Source of the DNA: Desulfoplanes sp.
GTDB taxonomy: Bacteria > Desulfobacterota > Desulfovibrionia > Desulfovibrionales > Desulfomicrobiaceae
Direction of reading: 5' to 3'
NCBI GenBank assembly: GCA_028708105.1
Contig: JAQVZR010000006.1
Span: 1-18,315, forward strand
DNA: 18,315 nucleotides
Positions 1 to 7,720 of this stretch are shown in pieces. The notes under the pieces are model-generated. The model worked only from the letters and a program-made list of their open reading frames with translations. It did not search any database and had not been told where the DNA came from. The translations under genes and the position numbers were made by a program. Each line of letters opens with the position of its first letter. The first letter of the stretch is position 1.

Positions 1-43
1 ATTTTTTATAAATTTTTTCGGAAGAAAAACGAAGACACAACAA

Positions 44-712
44 CCCCTCCTGTGATCTGGCAACCGAGGACAACAAGCTAACACCAGCATAACACAAATG
101 TCTTTCCCTCTGTGCTTCTCTGTGCTCTCTGTGGTGAAAAAAAAACAGTAAAAAAAATGCACCACAGAGGAACACAGAGAGACACAGAAAAGAATATACA
201 ACAATCACTTACATGGTCTGGAATCCAAGAACGACAAACTAACATCAGCATAACACAAATGTCTTTCCCTCTGTGCTTCTCTGTGCTCTCTGTGGTGAAA
301 AAAAAGCAGTAAAAAAAATGCACCACAGAGGAACACAGAGGAGCACAGAGAAAAATATGCAAACAACCACTCCTGTGATCTGGCAACCGAGGACAACAAG
401 CTAACACCAGCATAACACAAATGTCTTTCCCTCTGTGCTTCTCTGTGCTCTCTGTGGTGAAAAAAAAAGCAGTAAAAAAAATGCACCACAGAGGAACACA
501 GAGAGACACAGAGAAGAATATACAACAATCACTTACATGGTCTGGAATCCAAGAACGACAAACTAACATCAACTTAACACAAATGTCTTTCCCTCTGTGC
601 TTCTCTGTGCTCTCTGTGGTGAAAAAAAGCAGTAAAAAAAATGCACCACAGAGGAACACAGAGGAGCACAGAGAAGAATATACAACAACCACTCCCGTGG
701 TCTGGAAACCTA
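44..712. repeat. Tandem array of four ~162-bp units (2 x 324-bp dimers) with hairpins
   Basis: The block starting AAATGTCTTTCCCTCTGTGC recurs with ATG at 98, 259, 421 and 583, a period of 161-162 bp. Spacers alternate: type A (around 45-95 and 363-418) contains CTGTGATCTGGCAACC, and type B (around 207-258 and 529-580) contains TGGTCTGGAATCCAAG. The true repeat is therefore a dimer of about 324 bp present twice. Each unit carries an imperfect inverted repeat with arms CTCTGTGGTG and CACCACAGAG around an A-rich loop; hairpins lie at about 108-187, 269-350, 431-513 and 593-674. Open frames here translate to low-complexity strings such as TTESTEKHRG on one strand and HHRGTQRDTE on the other, so they are not genes. 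The last unit runs into the msbA start. Confidence 0.93.
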
Positions 713-2488
713 ATGAAACTTGAATCAACCTGGAAAAAAGTCGATAGTCTCCGCCTGCTCAAACGGTCCCTGAGCTATTTTACCCCCTATAAAATCCGGA
801 TCACCCTCTCCGTCATCTCCATGGCCGTGGTGGCTGCCTGTTCGGGTGCTGCGGCCTTTCTGGTCAAACCGGCCCTGGACAATATTTTCATCGACAAGGA
901 CGAACATTCCCTGGTCTTCATTCCCGTGGTGCTTATCGGAGTCTTTCTCCTCAAGGGAATCTTCAGGTTTCTGCAGAACTATCAGATGAATTATTGCGGA
1001 CTCAAAGTGCTGGAAGAGCTCAGAAATGAGCTGTACGAAAAAATAATCCGCCTGCCCCTTGGTTTTTTCGAAGACAATCAGGTAGGCATGCTTATGTCCC
1101 GTATATTGAATGACGTGACCCAGATCCGCTCCAGCCTGCCTTCCATTGTCATGCTCATCCGCCAAATCCTGACCATGGTGGGTCTGCTGGTGGTTGTTTT
1201 CTACCGCGACCCTTATCTGGCCTGTTTCGCCGTTTTGGTACTGCCCCTGGCCGTGTATCCCTTTGTGTATTTTGGCAAAAAACTGCGCAAACTGGGCCGG
1301 AAAAACCAGGCCAAAATTTCAGACATTTCCACCGTTCTTCAGGAAATTTTCAGCGGCATCCGGGTGGTCAAGGCTTTTGCCACAGAACCACGAGAAAAAG
1401 AAAAATTCGGCAGAGAAAACGGAAGGTTGGTTAAAATCGCCATTGACCAGATCGTATACAATGAGCTTTCCTCGCCGGTCATGGAACTCATCGGCGCCCT
1501 GGGTATCGGCCTGGTTGTCTGGTACGGCGGCCGGGAAGTCATTGCCGGCAACTCCACCCCGGGAACTTTTTTCTCCTTTATGACAGCTCTGGTCATGCTC
1601 TACGATCCTGTCAAAAAACTCAATGATGCGAACCTGACCATCCAGAAGGCCCTGGCCGGAGCCGAGCGGGTCTTCGAGGTTCTGGACACCCCGGAAATCG
1701 CCATTGAAACGGGAGGTACCACCGAGGTCCAGCTCCCTTTTGAACATCTGAAAATTAAGGATCTCTGCTTCACTTATCCCGGCAGCACAACCCCGGCCCT
1801 TAAGCATCTCAATCTTACGGTCAACCGAGGGGAACGGGTCGCCATCGTGGGTTCCAGCGGATCGGGCAAGAGCACGCTGGTAAATATGCTTCCCCGTTTT
1901 TACGAACCGGAAAGCGGCACCATCCTGCTGAACGATCTTCCTTTGCAGGAGTATACCCTGCCGAGCCTTCGGCTGTGCATGGGTATTGTATCTCAGGACA
2001 ATTTTCTCTTCAACCAGACCATTGCTGACAACATCGCCTACGGTCAGGAAAACATGACTCGTGAACAGATCATGGATGCAGCCCGGGCGGCCTATGCCCA
2101 TGATTTCATCATGAGACTGGACCAGGGTTACGAAACCATCATCGGTGAACGCGGAGTCAAACTCTCCGGCGGACAAAAACAACGCATCACCATTGCAAGG
2201 GCTCTCCTCAAAAACCCGCCTCTGCTCATCCTGGATGAGGCCACCAGTGCCCTGGACACCCAATCCGAACGCATCGTCCAGAAAGCCCTGGAAAACCTCA
2301 TGCAGGAACGCACCAGCATTGTCATCGCCCACCGCCTGTCCACGATCATTTCGGCAGACCGCATTCTGGTCATGCAAAACGGCAAAATCATCGCCCGGGG
2401 AAAACATGAGGAATTGCTCAAGACAAGTGCAACCTATCATCAATTGTATACCATGCAGTTTCAGGAAAACACCAGCCAGCCGGCATAA
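713..2488 (+). CDS. msbA: MsbA-type ABC transporter (lipid A / lipid exporter), fused TMD-NBD
   Basis: This is a 591-residue half-transporter with an N-terminal six-helix membrane domain (about residues 18-310) and a C-terminal ATPase domain. All ATPase motifs are visible: Walker A GSSGSGKST (about 380-388), Q-loop VSQDNFLF, signature LSGGQ (484-488), Walker B LLILDEATSALD (from 504) and switch His in IAHRLS (540). The family forms homodimers in the inner membrane and flips lipid A-core or related lipids to the periplasmic leaflet. The frame is open from ATG 641, but that start lies inside the repeat array and adds the spurious MHHRGTQ peptide. ATG 713 follows a weak GGAAA and gives a normal MsbA N-terminus. 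Transcripts from upstream would carry the repeat hairpins in the leader. A polysaccharide or other lipid substrate cannot be excluded. Confidence 0.9.
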   Translation: MKLESTWKKVDSLRLLKRSLSYFTPYKIRITLSVISMAVVAACSGAAAFLVKPALDNIFIDKDEHSLVFIPVVLIGVFLLKGIFRFLQNYQMNYCGLKVLEELRNELYEKIIRLPLGFFEDNQVGMLMSRILNDVTQIRSSLPSIVMLIRQILTMVGLLVVVFYRDPYLACFAVLVLPLAVYPFVYFGKKLRKLGRKNQAKISDISTVLQEIFSGIRVVKAFATEPREKEKFGRENGRLVKIAIDQIVYNELSSPVMELIGALGIGLVVWYGGREVIAGNSTPGTFFSFMTALVMLYDPVKKLNDANLTIQKALAGAERVFEVLDTPEIAIETGGTTEVQLPFEHLKIKDLCFTYPGSTTPALKHLNLTVNRGERVAIVGSSGSGKSTLVNMLPRFYEPESGTILLNDLPLQEYTLPSLRLCMGIVSQDNFLFNQTIADNIAYGQENMTREQIMDAARAAYAHDFIMRLDQGYETIIGERGVKLSGGQKQRITIARALLKNPPLLILDEATSALDTQSERIVQKALENLMQERTSIVIAHRLSTIISADRILVMQNGKIIARGKHEELLKTSATYHQLYTMQFQENTSQPA

Positions 2489-2561
2489 GCTGGATCATGT
2501 CTTCTTCTGTATATGCACACTCCCCAAAACAGGACAATCAGCCCTACCGGTCTTCACACAC

Positions 2562-4163
2562 ATGATGATCACCTTCGTAAAAAAATATCTTCGCAGAGGA
2601 GGAACGCGCCTGCTGCTTGCCCTGATTGTATGCTTGGCCCTCCTCCTTCCCCCTAAGGTTCAGGCTGAACAGATTGTCATCAATGAATGTTTTGCCCGGG
2701 GAAAAGGCAAACGTCCCGACTGGATTGAACTGTACAATCCCGGCAGCAGTCCGGTTTCTCTTGGCGGCTGGAGCCTGACCGACAAGCCCGACAACCCGCG
2801 GAAATGGATCATTCCAGAAGCCACTGTTATCCGTCCCCATGGTTTTTGCGTTTTTTTCGCAGACAAAAAAAATAGGGGCAACCATACCAATTTTAAACTG
2901 GACCCCAGTGGAGAATACGTCGGACTCTCTCATGCCAAAGGCGATCTTGTTGACAGCATCACCTATGAAAACCAGCAGCATCATGCATCCACAGGAAGAT
3001 TTCCTGACGGCGCCCCGGGATGGTTCGTATTTTCCGATCCCACCCTGGGAGCCCCCAACACCAGGGAATCCCTCACCGTGCCTATCACCCAAAAAATAAA
3101 GCGTCTTCAGATACCCGCTCCTTTTGTTTCCCCTGCAGGCGGGTCCTATACAACGTCAAAGCGTATTACCATCACAACAGACGTACCCACGGCAACCATC
3201 CACTATACAACAGATGGTTCTCTGCCCACCGAGGACTCCCCTGTCTCTCATGAGCCTCTAACAATCACCCAGACAACGGTTCTGCGATGTCGTGCCTTTA
3301 CAAAAAGCAACCAAGGGAGTGCAATAAGCACCCAGACCTATCTCATAGGCGAACCGACCCACCTGCCCGTCCTCTCTCTGGTCACCGATCCGGCCAACCT
3401 CTGGGATGCGGAAACAGGCATCTACATCAAAGGGAACCAGTGGAAACGCCATGGGTACAACAAAAGTTTGTATAATTGGAAACAATCATGGAAGCGGCCC
3501 TGCAATGTTGAATTTTTCGATACAGAACAGACAGAAAAAATCAATATCCCTGCAAAAATAAAAATATCAGGCGGGAGATCTCGCAATTTTCCACAAAAAT
3601 CATTCACCCTGGCCCTGCCCGGCAAAAGCGATGAAATGTTCAGGTACCCTTTTTTTCCGCATAAAAATATTCCTGCCTCCAAAACAATCCTCCTACGAAA
3701 TTCAGGAGATGACTGGCAATATACCATGTTTCGGGATATTCTCATGCAGTCTCTCCTGATTCATCGCATGGATATTGATATGCAGGATGCTCAACCTGCC
3801 GTTGTTTTTTTAAACGGGGAATACTGGGGAATATATAACATTCGAGAAAAACTGGACAAATATTATCTTCAGGCCAATCATCACTGTGACCCCAAGGCTA
3901 TTGATCTGATCAAAACATACTCCGATATCAAGGCCGGCGATCTCTCTGCGTACCAGGCCATGCTCCGATTCATTGGCTCCCATGACCTTACAGATTCTCA
4001 AAACTACGAAACAATCACCCGGCAGATTGCTATCGACGAGTATATCAACTACCAGCTGGCCCAGATTTTTTATGATAACTGCGACTGGCCCGACAACAAC
4101 ATCGCATGGTGGCGGGAAAGAAACGCCCAAGGCAGATGGCGCTGGATTCGCTGGTGGAACTGA
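2562..4163 (+). CDS. Secreted lamin-tail / chitobiase-like / CotH-kinase protein, C-terminally truncated
   Basis: The frame is open from 2145, inside msbA, but the gene most likely starts at ATG 2562 or 2565. That start gives a signal peptide with a basic N-terminus, a leucine-rich core and cleavage after VQA (residue 35). A lamin-tail domain follows (about 38-130, with INECFARG, DWIELYNPG and GGWSLTD). Next comes a chitobiase/HEX C-terminal-type beta domain (about 186-262, with ATIHYTTDGSLPT) and then a CotH-kinase-like region from about 267 (GIYIKGNQW, KISGGRSRNFPQKSFTL, LRNSGDDW, GEYWGIYNIREKLDKYY). CotH proteins phosphorylate secreted proteins. The product stops after GRWRWIRWWN, where family members normally continue into a WDxD-type metal-binding segment, so the last part of the kinase fold and a likely catalytic Asp are missing. 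It is probably inactive or a decaying gene. Confidence 0.8.
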   Translation: MMITFVKKYLRRGGTRLLLALIVCLALLLPPKVQAEQIVINECFARGKGKRPDWIELYNPGSSPVSLGGWSLTDKPDNPRKWIIPEATVIRPHGFCVFFADKKNRGNHTNFKLDPSGEYVGLSHAKGDLVDSITYENQQHHASTGRFPDGAPGWFVFSDPTLGAPNTRESLTVPITQKIKRLQIPAPFVSPAGGSYTTSKRITITTDVPTATIHYTTDGSLPTEDSPVSHEPLTITQTTVLRCRAFTKSNQGSAISTQTYLIGEPTHLPVLSLVTDPANLWDAETGIYIKGNQWKRHGYNKSLYNWKQSWKRPCNVEFFDTEQTEKINIPAKIKISGGRSRNFPQKSFTLALPGKSDEMFRYPFFPHKNIPASKTILLRNSGDDWQYTMFRDILMQSLLIHRMDIDMQDAQPAVVFLNGEYWGIYNIREKLDKYYLQANHHCDPKAIDLIKTYSDIKAGDLSAYQAMLRFIGSHDLTDSQNYETITRQIAIDEYINYQLAQIFYDNCDWPDNNIAWWRERNAQGRWRWIRWWN

Positions 4164-4252
4164 CGGCTCCGCCCACCACCCTTATGCGAGCCATACAGAC
4201 AACCTTCCCAGGAGCCAATGTTTCCATAACCCACACCCAGGGACTAGTGTAG
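4142..4252 (+). pseudogene. Possible C-terminal remnant of a DUF4956-like membrane protein
   Basis: Immediately where the CotH reading frame ends, a different frame (codons from 4142, TAG at 4250-4252) reads LDSLVELTAPPTTLMRAIQ followed by TTFPGANVSITHTQGLV. It looks like the tail of a cytosolic domain (a helix followed by a short strand). It stops 9 bp before the VTC gene. From memory, CotH, DUF4956 and VTC genes often cluster. I infer that a deletion removed the CotH C-terminus and most of a DUF4956-type gene, joining the two near GCGCTGGATTCGCTGG. The tail is short, so the assignment is tentative; chance open frame is the alternative. Confidence 0.3.
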
Positions 4253-4261
4253 GCCGCGAGC

Positions 4262-4945
4262 ATGATAAAACTACGCTACGAGCGCAAATATCTCATTCCC
4301 CCGGACAAAAAGCCCCAGGTGAAGGCACTGATCCATATACACCCAGCAGGATTCCATGAAATTTTTCACCCGCGTCATGTCAACAGTCTCTATTTTGACG
4401 ATGCCCGGAATACCAACTGGATCGAAAGCGAAGAAGGCTTTTTCCATCGGAAAAAAATCCGCATCCGATGGTACGGTGATCTCCAGGGCAGCATCACGGC
4501 ACCCCGGCTTGAAATCAAGCAAAAGCAAGGAATTCTGGGAGGCAAGCGCATTTTCCCCCTGGCACCCTTCACCCTCACAGGATTTCTCAGGGTGCAAGAA
4601 ATCCGGGAGATTCTCCTGGGTTCAGACCTGCCTGAAGAAATCCAGAACCTCATGCGCCTCTATACCCCGTCTCTGATGAACCGCTACCACCGCAGCTACC
4701 ATCTTTCGGGAGATACACGCTATCGCATAACCCTCGACGACGGCATCACCTATTTCGGGATCACAGGGAATACCACGACGATCATGCATGGCTATGAAGA
4801 TCCCTGCCCAACGGTGCTGGAACTCAAATACGACCAGAAAGACGATCCCGACGCCGACACCATCAGCAACTACTGGCCTTTCCGTCTTTCCCGGAAATCC
4901 AAATATGCATCCGGCATGAATATCACCCGATGCACGTTGGGATGA
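4262..4945 (+). CDS. VTC-domain polyphosphate polymerase family protein
   Basis: The 227-residue protein matches the VTC catalytic domain, a tunnel fold related to CYTH proteins. In yeast Vtc4 this domain makes polyphosphate from ATP. The charged tunnel residues are recognisable in order: RYERKY at 5-10, KIRIRWYG at 65-72 (R67, R69), LEIKQK at 83-88, MNRYHRSYH at 139-147, YRITLDDGI at 154-162, LELKYD at 186-191 and SRKSKYASGM at 210-219. There is no membrane segment, so it is cytosolic. The start ATG 4262 has no strong ribosome-binding site, which would fit translational coupling to a gene upstream that now appears deleted. In other bacteria VTC genes lie beside CotH genes, as here; the joint role is not established. 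The product may make polyphosphate or another polymer. Confidence 0.82.
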   Translation: MIKLRYERKYLIPPDKKPQVKALIHIHPAGFHEIFHPRHVNSLYFDDARNTNWIESEEGFFHRKKIRIRWYGDLQGSITAPRLEIKQKQGILGGKRIFPLAPFTLTGFLRVQEIREILLGSDLPEEIQNLMRLYTPSLMNRYHRSYHLSGDTRYRITLDDGITYFGITGNTTTIMHGYEDPCPTVLELKYDQKDDPDADTISNYWPFRLSRKSKYASGMNITRCTLG

Positions 4946-5107
4946 TGTTTCTCCCGATCCTTCATGAAAAACGTCAGACGTTTCTCATCTCCCGTGGAAA
5001 TATCCGATCTCCCGATCCTTCCCTTCGCGCCCTTGGCGGTAAAATGCCCTTGCTGTTTCCCGTCTCCTGTCTCCCGTCTCCCTTTATTCTTCCTTCTTCT
5101 CCCAAAT
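4946..5107. other. Intergenic, pyrimidine-rich, with short duplications
   Basis: No gene is seen. CTCCCGATCCTTC occurs at about 4951 and 5012, and CCCGTCTCCTGTC-like tracts recur near 5068 and again after the terminator near 5147. The stretch CCTTCGCGCCCTTGGCGGT at about 5024 resembles a dispersed intergenic repeat common in this type of genome, from memory only. Confidence 0.5.
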
Positions 5108-5144
5108 AAAAAAGGGGCAGTCCGCAGACCACCCCTTCTTTTTT
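5108..5144. terminator. Bidirectional rho-independent terminator
   Basis: AAAAAAGGGG at 5108-5117 pairs with CCCCTTCTTTTTT at 5132-5144 around a 14-nt loop. A T-rich tail is present on both strands. It lies between the convergent VTC and Wzz-type genes, so it can serve both. Confidence 0.8.
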
Positions 5145-5170
5145 CTCCCGTCTCCTGTCTTCCCGCCTTC

Positions 5171-6334
5171 CTACGCTTCCTCTTCCTTCACCTTCTGCAC
5201 AAAGGCCATGAGGAAGGCCACAAAGATCCCCAGAAAAAGCCCGCCCACGCCGGCAAGAGCGACGATGAGAACTTTTCTGGGCTTAATGGGTTTATCAGGC
5301 ACCAGGGCCGGCTGATCGATCTTGGCAACCAGGATATGCTCCGGGGCTATGACTGTGGTTGTGATAGCATCCAGTTTTTCCTGAAGTCCACGAAGACCTG
5401 AAATAAAAGGATCATCTGATTTGCGATTTTGAAGGGCCTTGATCTGTGCACTCAGGGTCCTGCTCCCCTGTAAATATAATTGACTCATATTATAAATGCC
5501 TACCGGCTTCGCATCATTTTCCGTCGCTTTATCCCGAGCATTGCTCGCGATACCCACGTTCACAGATTGCACATCGCTCCCTGAAAGTCTGTCCGTGGTA
5601 ATTCCAAGTTCTTTGGCAATACCCAAGGCTTCTTTAAAACGCAGAATTTGATCTTCTCTCTGATTCCGTCCAGATTTTCTCTTACTCGCAATCGTTTTTT
5701 CAAGATATTTGATCTGATTTTTTTTGAGAGTCACCACGTCATTGATCAACGCATCCCGGGTGTACTCCATAACCATGGCGACAAAGGCGTTGGTCCAATC
5801 AGTAACACGAGATGCATCTTTCCATGTAAAACTTAGAGAATAGAACAGAGAATTCGCATCCCTTTTTTCGCCCCCCTTCTCCAACACAAGTTTTTCATTG
5901 AAGTCCTCTTCAAACACCCGATCCTCGACAGCCTCTGTATCGCCATCGGCCAGGGCTGCGAACATACCCTGTTCTGTAAAAAATCTCCGGCGAAGCTCCC
6001 GAGAACGGAGATTCTGCAGAAACATCTGGTAAACAAATTCCGGAGTATATTGCGACTTGTTGTCAATGATAGTGATATCATTGATATTCAATTCTTCAAT
6101 ATCCTCGACACTCGGCGGCAAAAAATATGCCTCGGTCTCATACACCGGCGTTGCCAAAAAAGCATACCCCACCGCACCAAGGATACATGCCAGCGTAACC
6201 TCCATGACAACCCACTTCTTATGCATCAGCGTGCGCCATAATTCCAGCAGATCAATTTCATCCTCATCCGCTTCCATGGGCATCATCTGTACGGGCATAT
6301 ACTGTATATTTTTTTCCTCGTGTTGATCACTCAA
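5171..6334 (-). CDS. Wzz-type polysaccharide chain-length determinant
   Basis: The 387-residue protein has a cytosolic N-terminus with IDLLELWRTLMHKKW, a first membrane helix (about 41-61), a long helical periplasmic region and a second helix (about 355-379) preceded by the Pro-rich PDKPIKPRK. This is the standard polysaccharide co-polymerase architecture that sets the length of O-antigen or exopolysaccharide. No tyrosine-kinase domain is fused, so it is a class 1-like or split class 2 protein. The start is TTG at 6334, backed by GGAGGA at 6342-6347 with 7 nt spacing; the next Met lies well inside the conserved N-terminus. The gene stands alone on this strand, divergent from cysC. Confidence 0.88.
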   Translation of the reverse strand: MSDQHEEKNIQYMPVQMMPMEADEDEIDLLELWRTLMHKKWVVMEVTLACILGAVGYAFLATPVYETEAYFLPPSVEDIEELNINDITIIDNKSQYTPEFVYQMFLQNLRSRELRRRFFTEQGMFAALADGDTEAVEDRVFEEDFNEKLVLEKGGEKRDANSLFYSLSFTWKDASRVTDWTNAFVAMVMEYTRDALINDVVTLKKNQIKYLEKTIASKRKSGRNQREDQILRFKEALGIAKELGITTDRLSGSDVQSVNVGIASNARDKATENDAKPVGIYNMSQLYLQGSRTLSAQIKALQNRKSDDPFISGLRGLQEKLDAITTTVIAPEHILVAKIDQPALVPDKPIKPRKVLIVALAGVGGLFLGIFVAFLMAFVQKVKEEEA

Positions 6335-6400
6335 GATAGTGTCCTCCAGACATAAAAAGTTTACCCGTCAGCTACAGTCTCCGTTATACAGAGTAACTGC

Positions 6401-6431
6401 GTATACAAGAATATACAGGTTCACGCGAACC
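6401..6431. promoter_or_regulatory. Two adjacent dyads upstream of the wzz-like gene
   Basis: GTATACAAGAATATAC (6401-6416) has arms GTATA/TATAC, and GGTTCACGCGAACC (6418-6431) has arms GGTTC/GAACC. They sit 67-97 bp upstream of the TTG start and are candidate regulator sites. No convincing -35/-10 pair was found next to them. Confidence 0.35.
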
Positions 6432-6863
6432 AATACTTCAGCTATCTTCCAAGCGGCTGCTGTTAATATTTCATCACGACAAAAACAAGCCTGAGTATAC
6501 CGTCGTAACGATGAAAATAACAATATACCGACCACCTACCACGGCGGGAGGAAAGACGGTTTTAGGTTTTATGTTTTTTTCAGTAGTTGCCCGATGAAAT
6601 GTTTTTGCTATGTTGTTTCAACCGGGTCAATTTTCTGTTGTCATGTACACCTAAATCCTAAAACCTGAAACCTAAATCCTAGAACATGATCTTTCCACAG
6701 CTCCTCCACCGTGAAGGATTCCTGGAATCTCGACAAGAAGTAAAGTGGCCCCAACCGTTGACCGGTCGACATCATTGTGCAATATCAAGCCATTCTTATC
6801 GGTCTTGATGTTTTTTCAGCCTTCGCTCAACCCCTTTATATAACCTGTTACCCCTTACCTGAC
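6432..6863. other. Divergent intergenic region between wzz-like gene and cysC
   Basis: No gene can be supported; the frame upstream of cysC from 6777 lacks conserved sequence. The stretch holds a short imperfect tandem of CCTAAAT/CCTAAAA/CCTGAAA heptamers at 6650-6681. Its inverted, partial copy GGTTTTAGGTTTTA lies near 6558-6572, so the two could form a long-range stem. Confidence 0.5.
6650..6681. repeat. Imperfect CCTAAAT/CCTGAAA heptamer tandem
   Basis: Successive units read CCTAAAT, CCTAAAA, CCTGAAA, CCTAAAT and CCTA. A complementary TTTTAGGTTTTA lies about 85 bp upstream. This looks like a dispersed intergenic repeat; its function is unknown. Confidence 0.6.
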
Positions 6864-7463
6864 ATGTCGACCTGCAAATCTCCGAATACCGTTGTATATC
6901 GCGGCAATATTGACCGCTGCGCCCGGGAACGCCAAAACGGCCATCGTTCCAAGGCATTCTGGTTCACAGGCCTGTCCGGGTCGGGTAAATCCACCCTGGC
7001 CCACAAGGTTGAGGAAGAACTCTATGCCCAGGGCATCCGTACCTATGTGTTTGACGGCGACAATGTCCGTCACGGTCTGTGCGGAGATCTCAGCTTTTCC
7101 CCCGAAGGCAGGTCCGAAAACCTGCGGCGCATCGGGGAAATGGTTAAACTGTTTCTCGATGCCGGAACATTGTGCCTGACCGCATTTATCTCCCCGCTGA
7201 AGGAAGACCGGGAAAAGGTCCGCCGCATTGTCGGAGCCGACGATTTTTTCGAGATCTACGTCAAATGTTCCCTTGATGTCTGTGAAAAACGCGACGTCAA
7301 AGGATTATACAAACTGGCCAGGGCAGGAAAAATCAAAAACTACACCGGAATTTCAGCCCCCTACGATGAGCCGGAACATCCAGATCTCGTTGTGGAAACA
7401 CATAGATGTGACCTTGCTACATGCGTGGATCAGATCACGGCCTATATTCATAACCATCTTTGA
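6864..7463 (+). CDS. cysC: Adenylylsulfate (APS) kinase
   Basis: CysC transfers phosphate from ATP to the 3' hydroxyl of APS, giving PAPS, the sulfate donor for sulfotransferases and assimilatory reduction. Taken from ATG 6864 the protein has 199 residues, the usual length. The frame is open from 6777, but the extra 29 residues have no family counterpart. Visible motifs are the P-loop GLSGSGKS (36-43), DGDNVRHGL (64-72), FSPEGRSENLRRIGE (78-92), the ISP loop with Ser110, and the C-terminal KNYTGISAPYDEPEHPD. No sulfate-assimilation genes are adjacent. Its place between a chain-length regulator and a hexose-phosphate mutase suggests PAPS supply for polysaccharide sulfation; that is inference, and no sulfotransferase is in the window. 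Confidence 0.93.
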   Translation: MSTCKSPNTVVYRGNIDRCARERQNGHRSKAFWFTGLSGSGKSTLAHKVEEELYAQGIRTYVFDGDNVRHGLCGDLSFSPEGRSENLRRIGEMVKLFLDAGTLCLTAFISPLKEDREKVRRIVGADDFFEIYVKCSLDVCEKRDVKGLYKLARAGKIKNYTGISAPYDEPEHPDLVVETHRCDLATCVDQITAYIHNHL

Positions 7464-7720
7464 ATTTTCCAGAGCCTGAGGACGAGGCACGGACCTCCAC
7501 AGATGCACAGCAAGGCCTACGTCTCATGAGTACGTTCCAGCACAAATGCAGTTCATGAGCCAAATATTGCTGCTATGTTGATTCCAGAAGCCCGGGGCCA
7601 AGAACCCGATGGACTTCAAACAGCACAGCCAATAATTTTGTGCGTGAGTGGGTCCCAGTTCGTTTTTTCTCCGTGACCCCTGTGTTCTCTGTGGTAAAAA
7701 TACTCCTCCCCCTTCACAGT
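7464..7720. other. Intergenic between convergent cysC and phosphohexomutase
   Basis: No gene or clear terminator is seen. It contains a degenerate half copy of the CTCTGTGG repeat described at 44-712, at 7668-7700. Confidence 0.5.
7668..7700. repeat. Degenerate single-arm copy of the CTCTGTGGTG repeat
   Basis: CTCCGTGACCCCTGTG followed by TTCTCTGTGGTAAAAA matches one arm plus the A-run of the hairpin unit in the 5' array. The complementary CACCACAGAG arm is absent. Confidence 0.6.

Noticed and set aside
44..712. CRISPR array
   Set aside because: The spacing is 162 bp, the spacers are only of two kinds and repeated, and no cas genes are present.
78..762. Several open frames on both strands in the repeat array, up to 216 codons
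   Set aside because: They translate the tandem hairpin units in all frames and give low-complexity peptides such as FTTESTEKHRG and HHREHREAQRE repeated with the DNA period; this is repeat DNA, not protein.
1319..2443. 374-codon minus-strand frame inside msbA
   Set aside because: It is antisense to fully conserved ABC transporter motifs and has no recognisable domains.
3973..4359. Frameshifted continuation of the CotH gene in the +1 frame
   Set aside because: The translation (GGTDGSAHHPYASHTDNLPR) shows no CotH features and runs into the VTC gene; a deletion explains the end better than a frameshift.
4966..4985. Hairpin AAACGTC/GACGTTT as a terminator for the VTC gene
   Set aside because: The arms nearly touch, leaving a one-base loop, and there is no T run; the stronger terminator is at 5108-5144.
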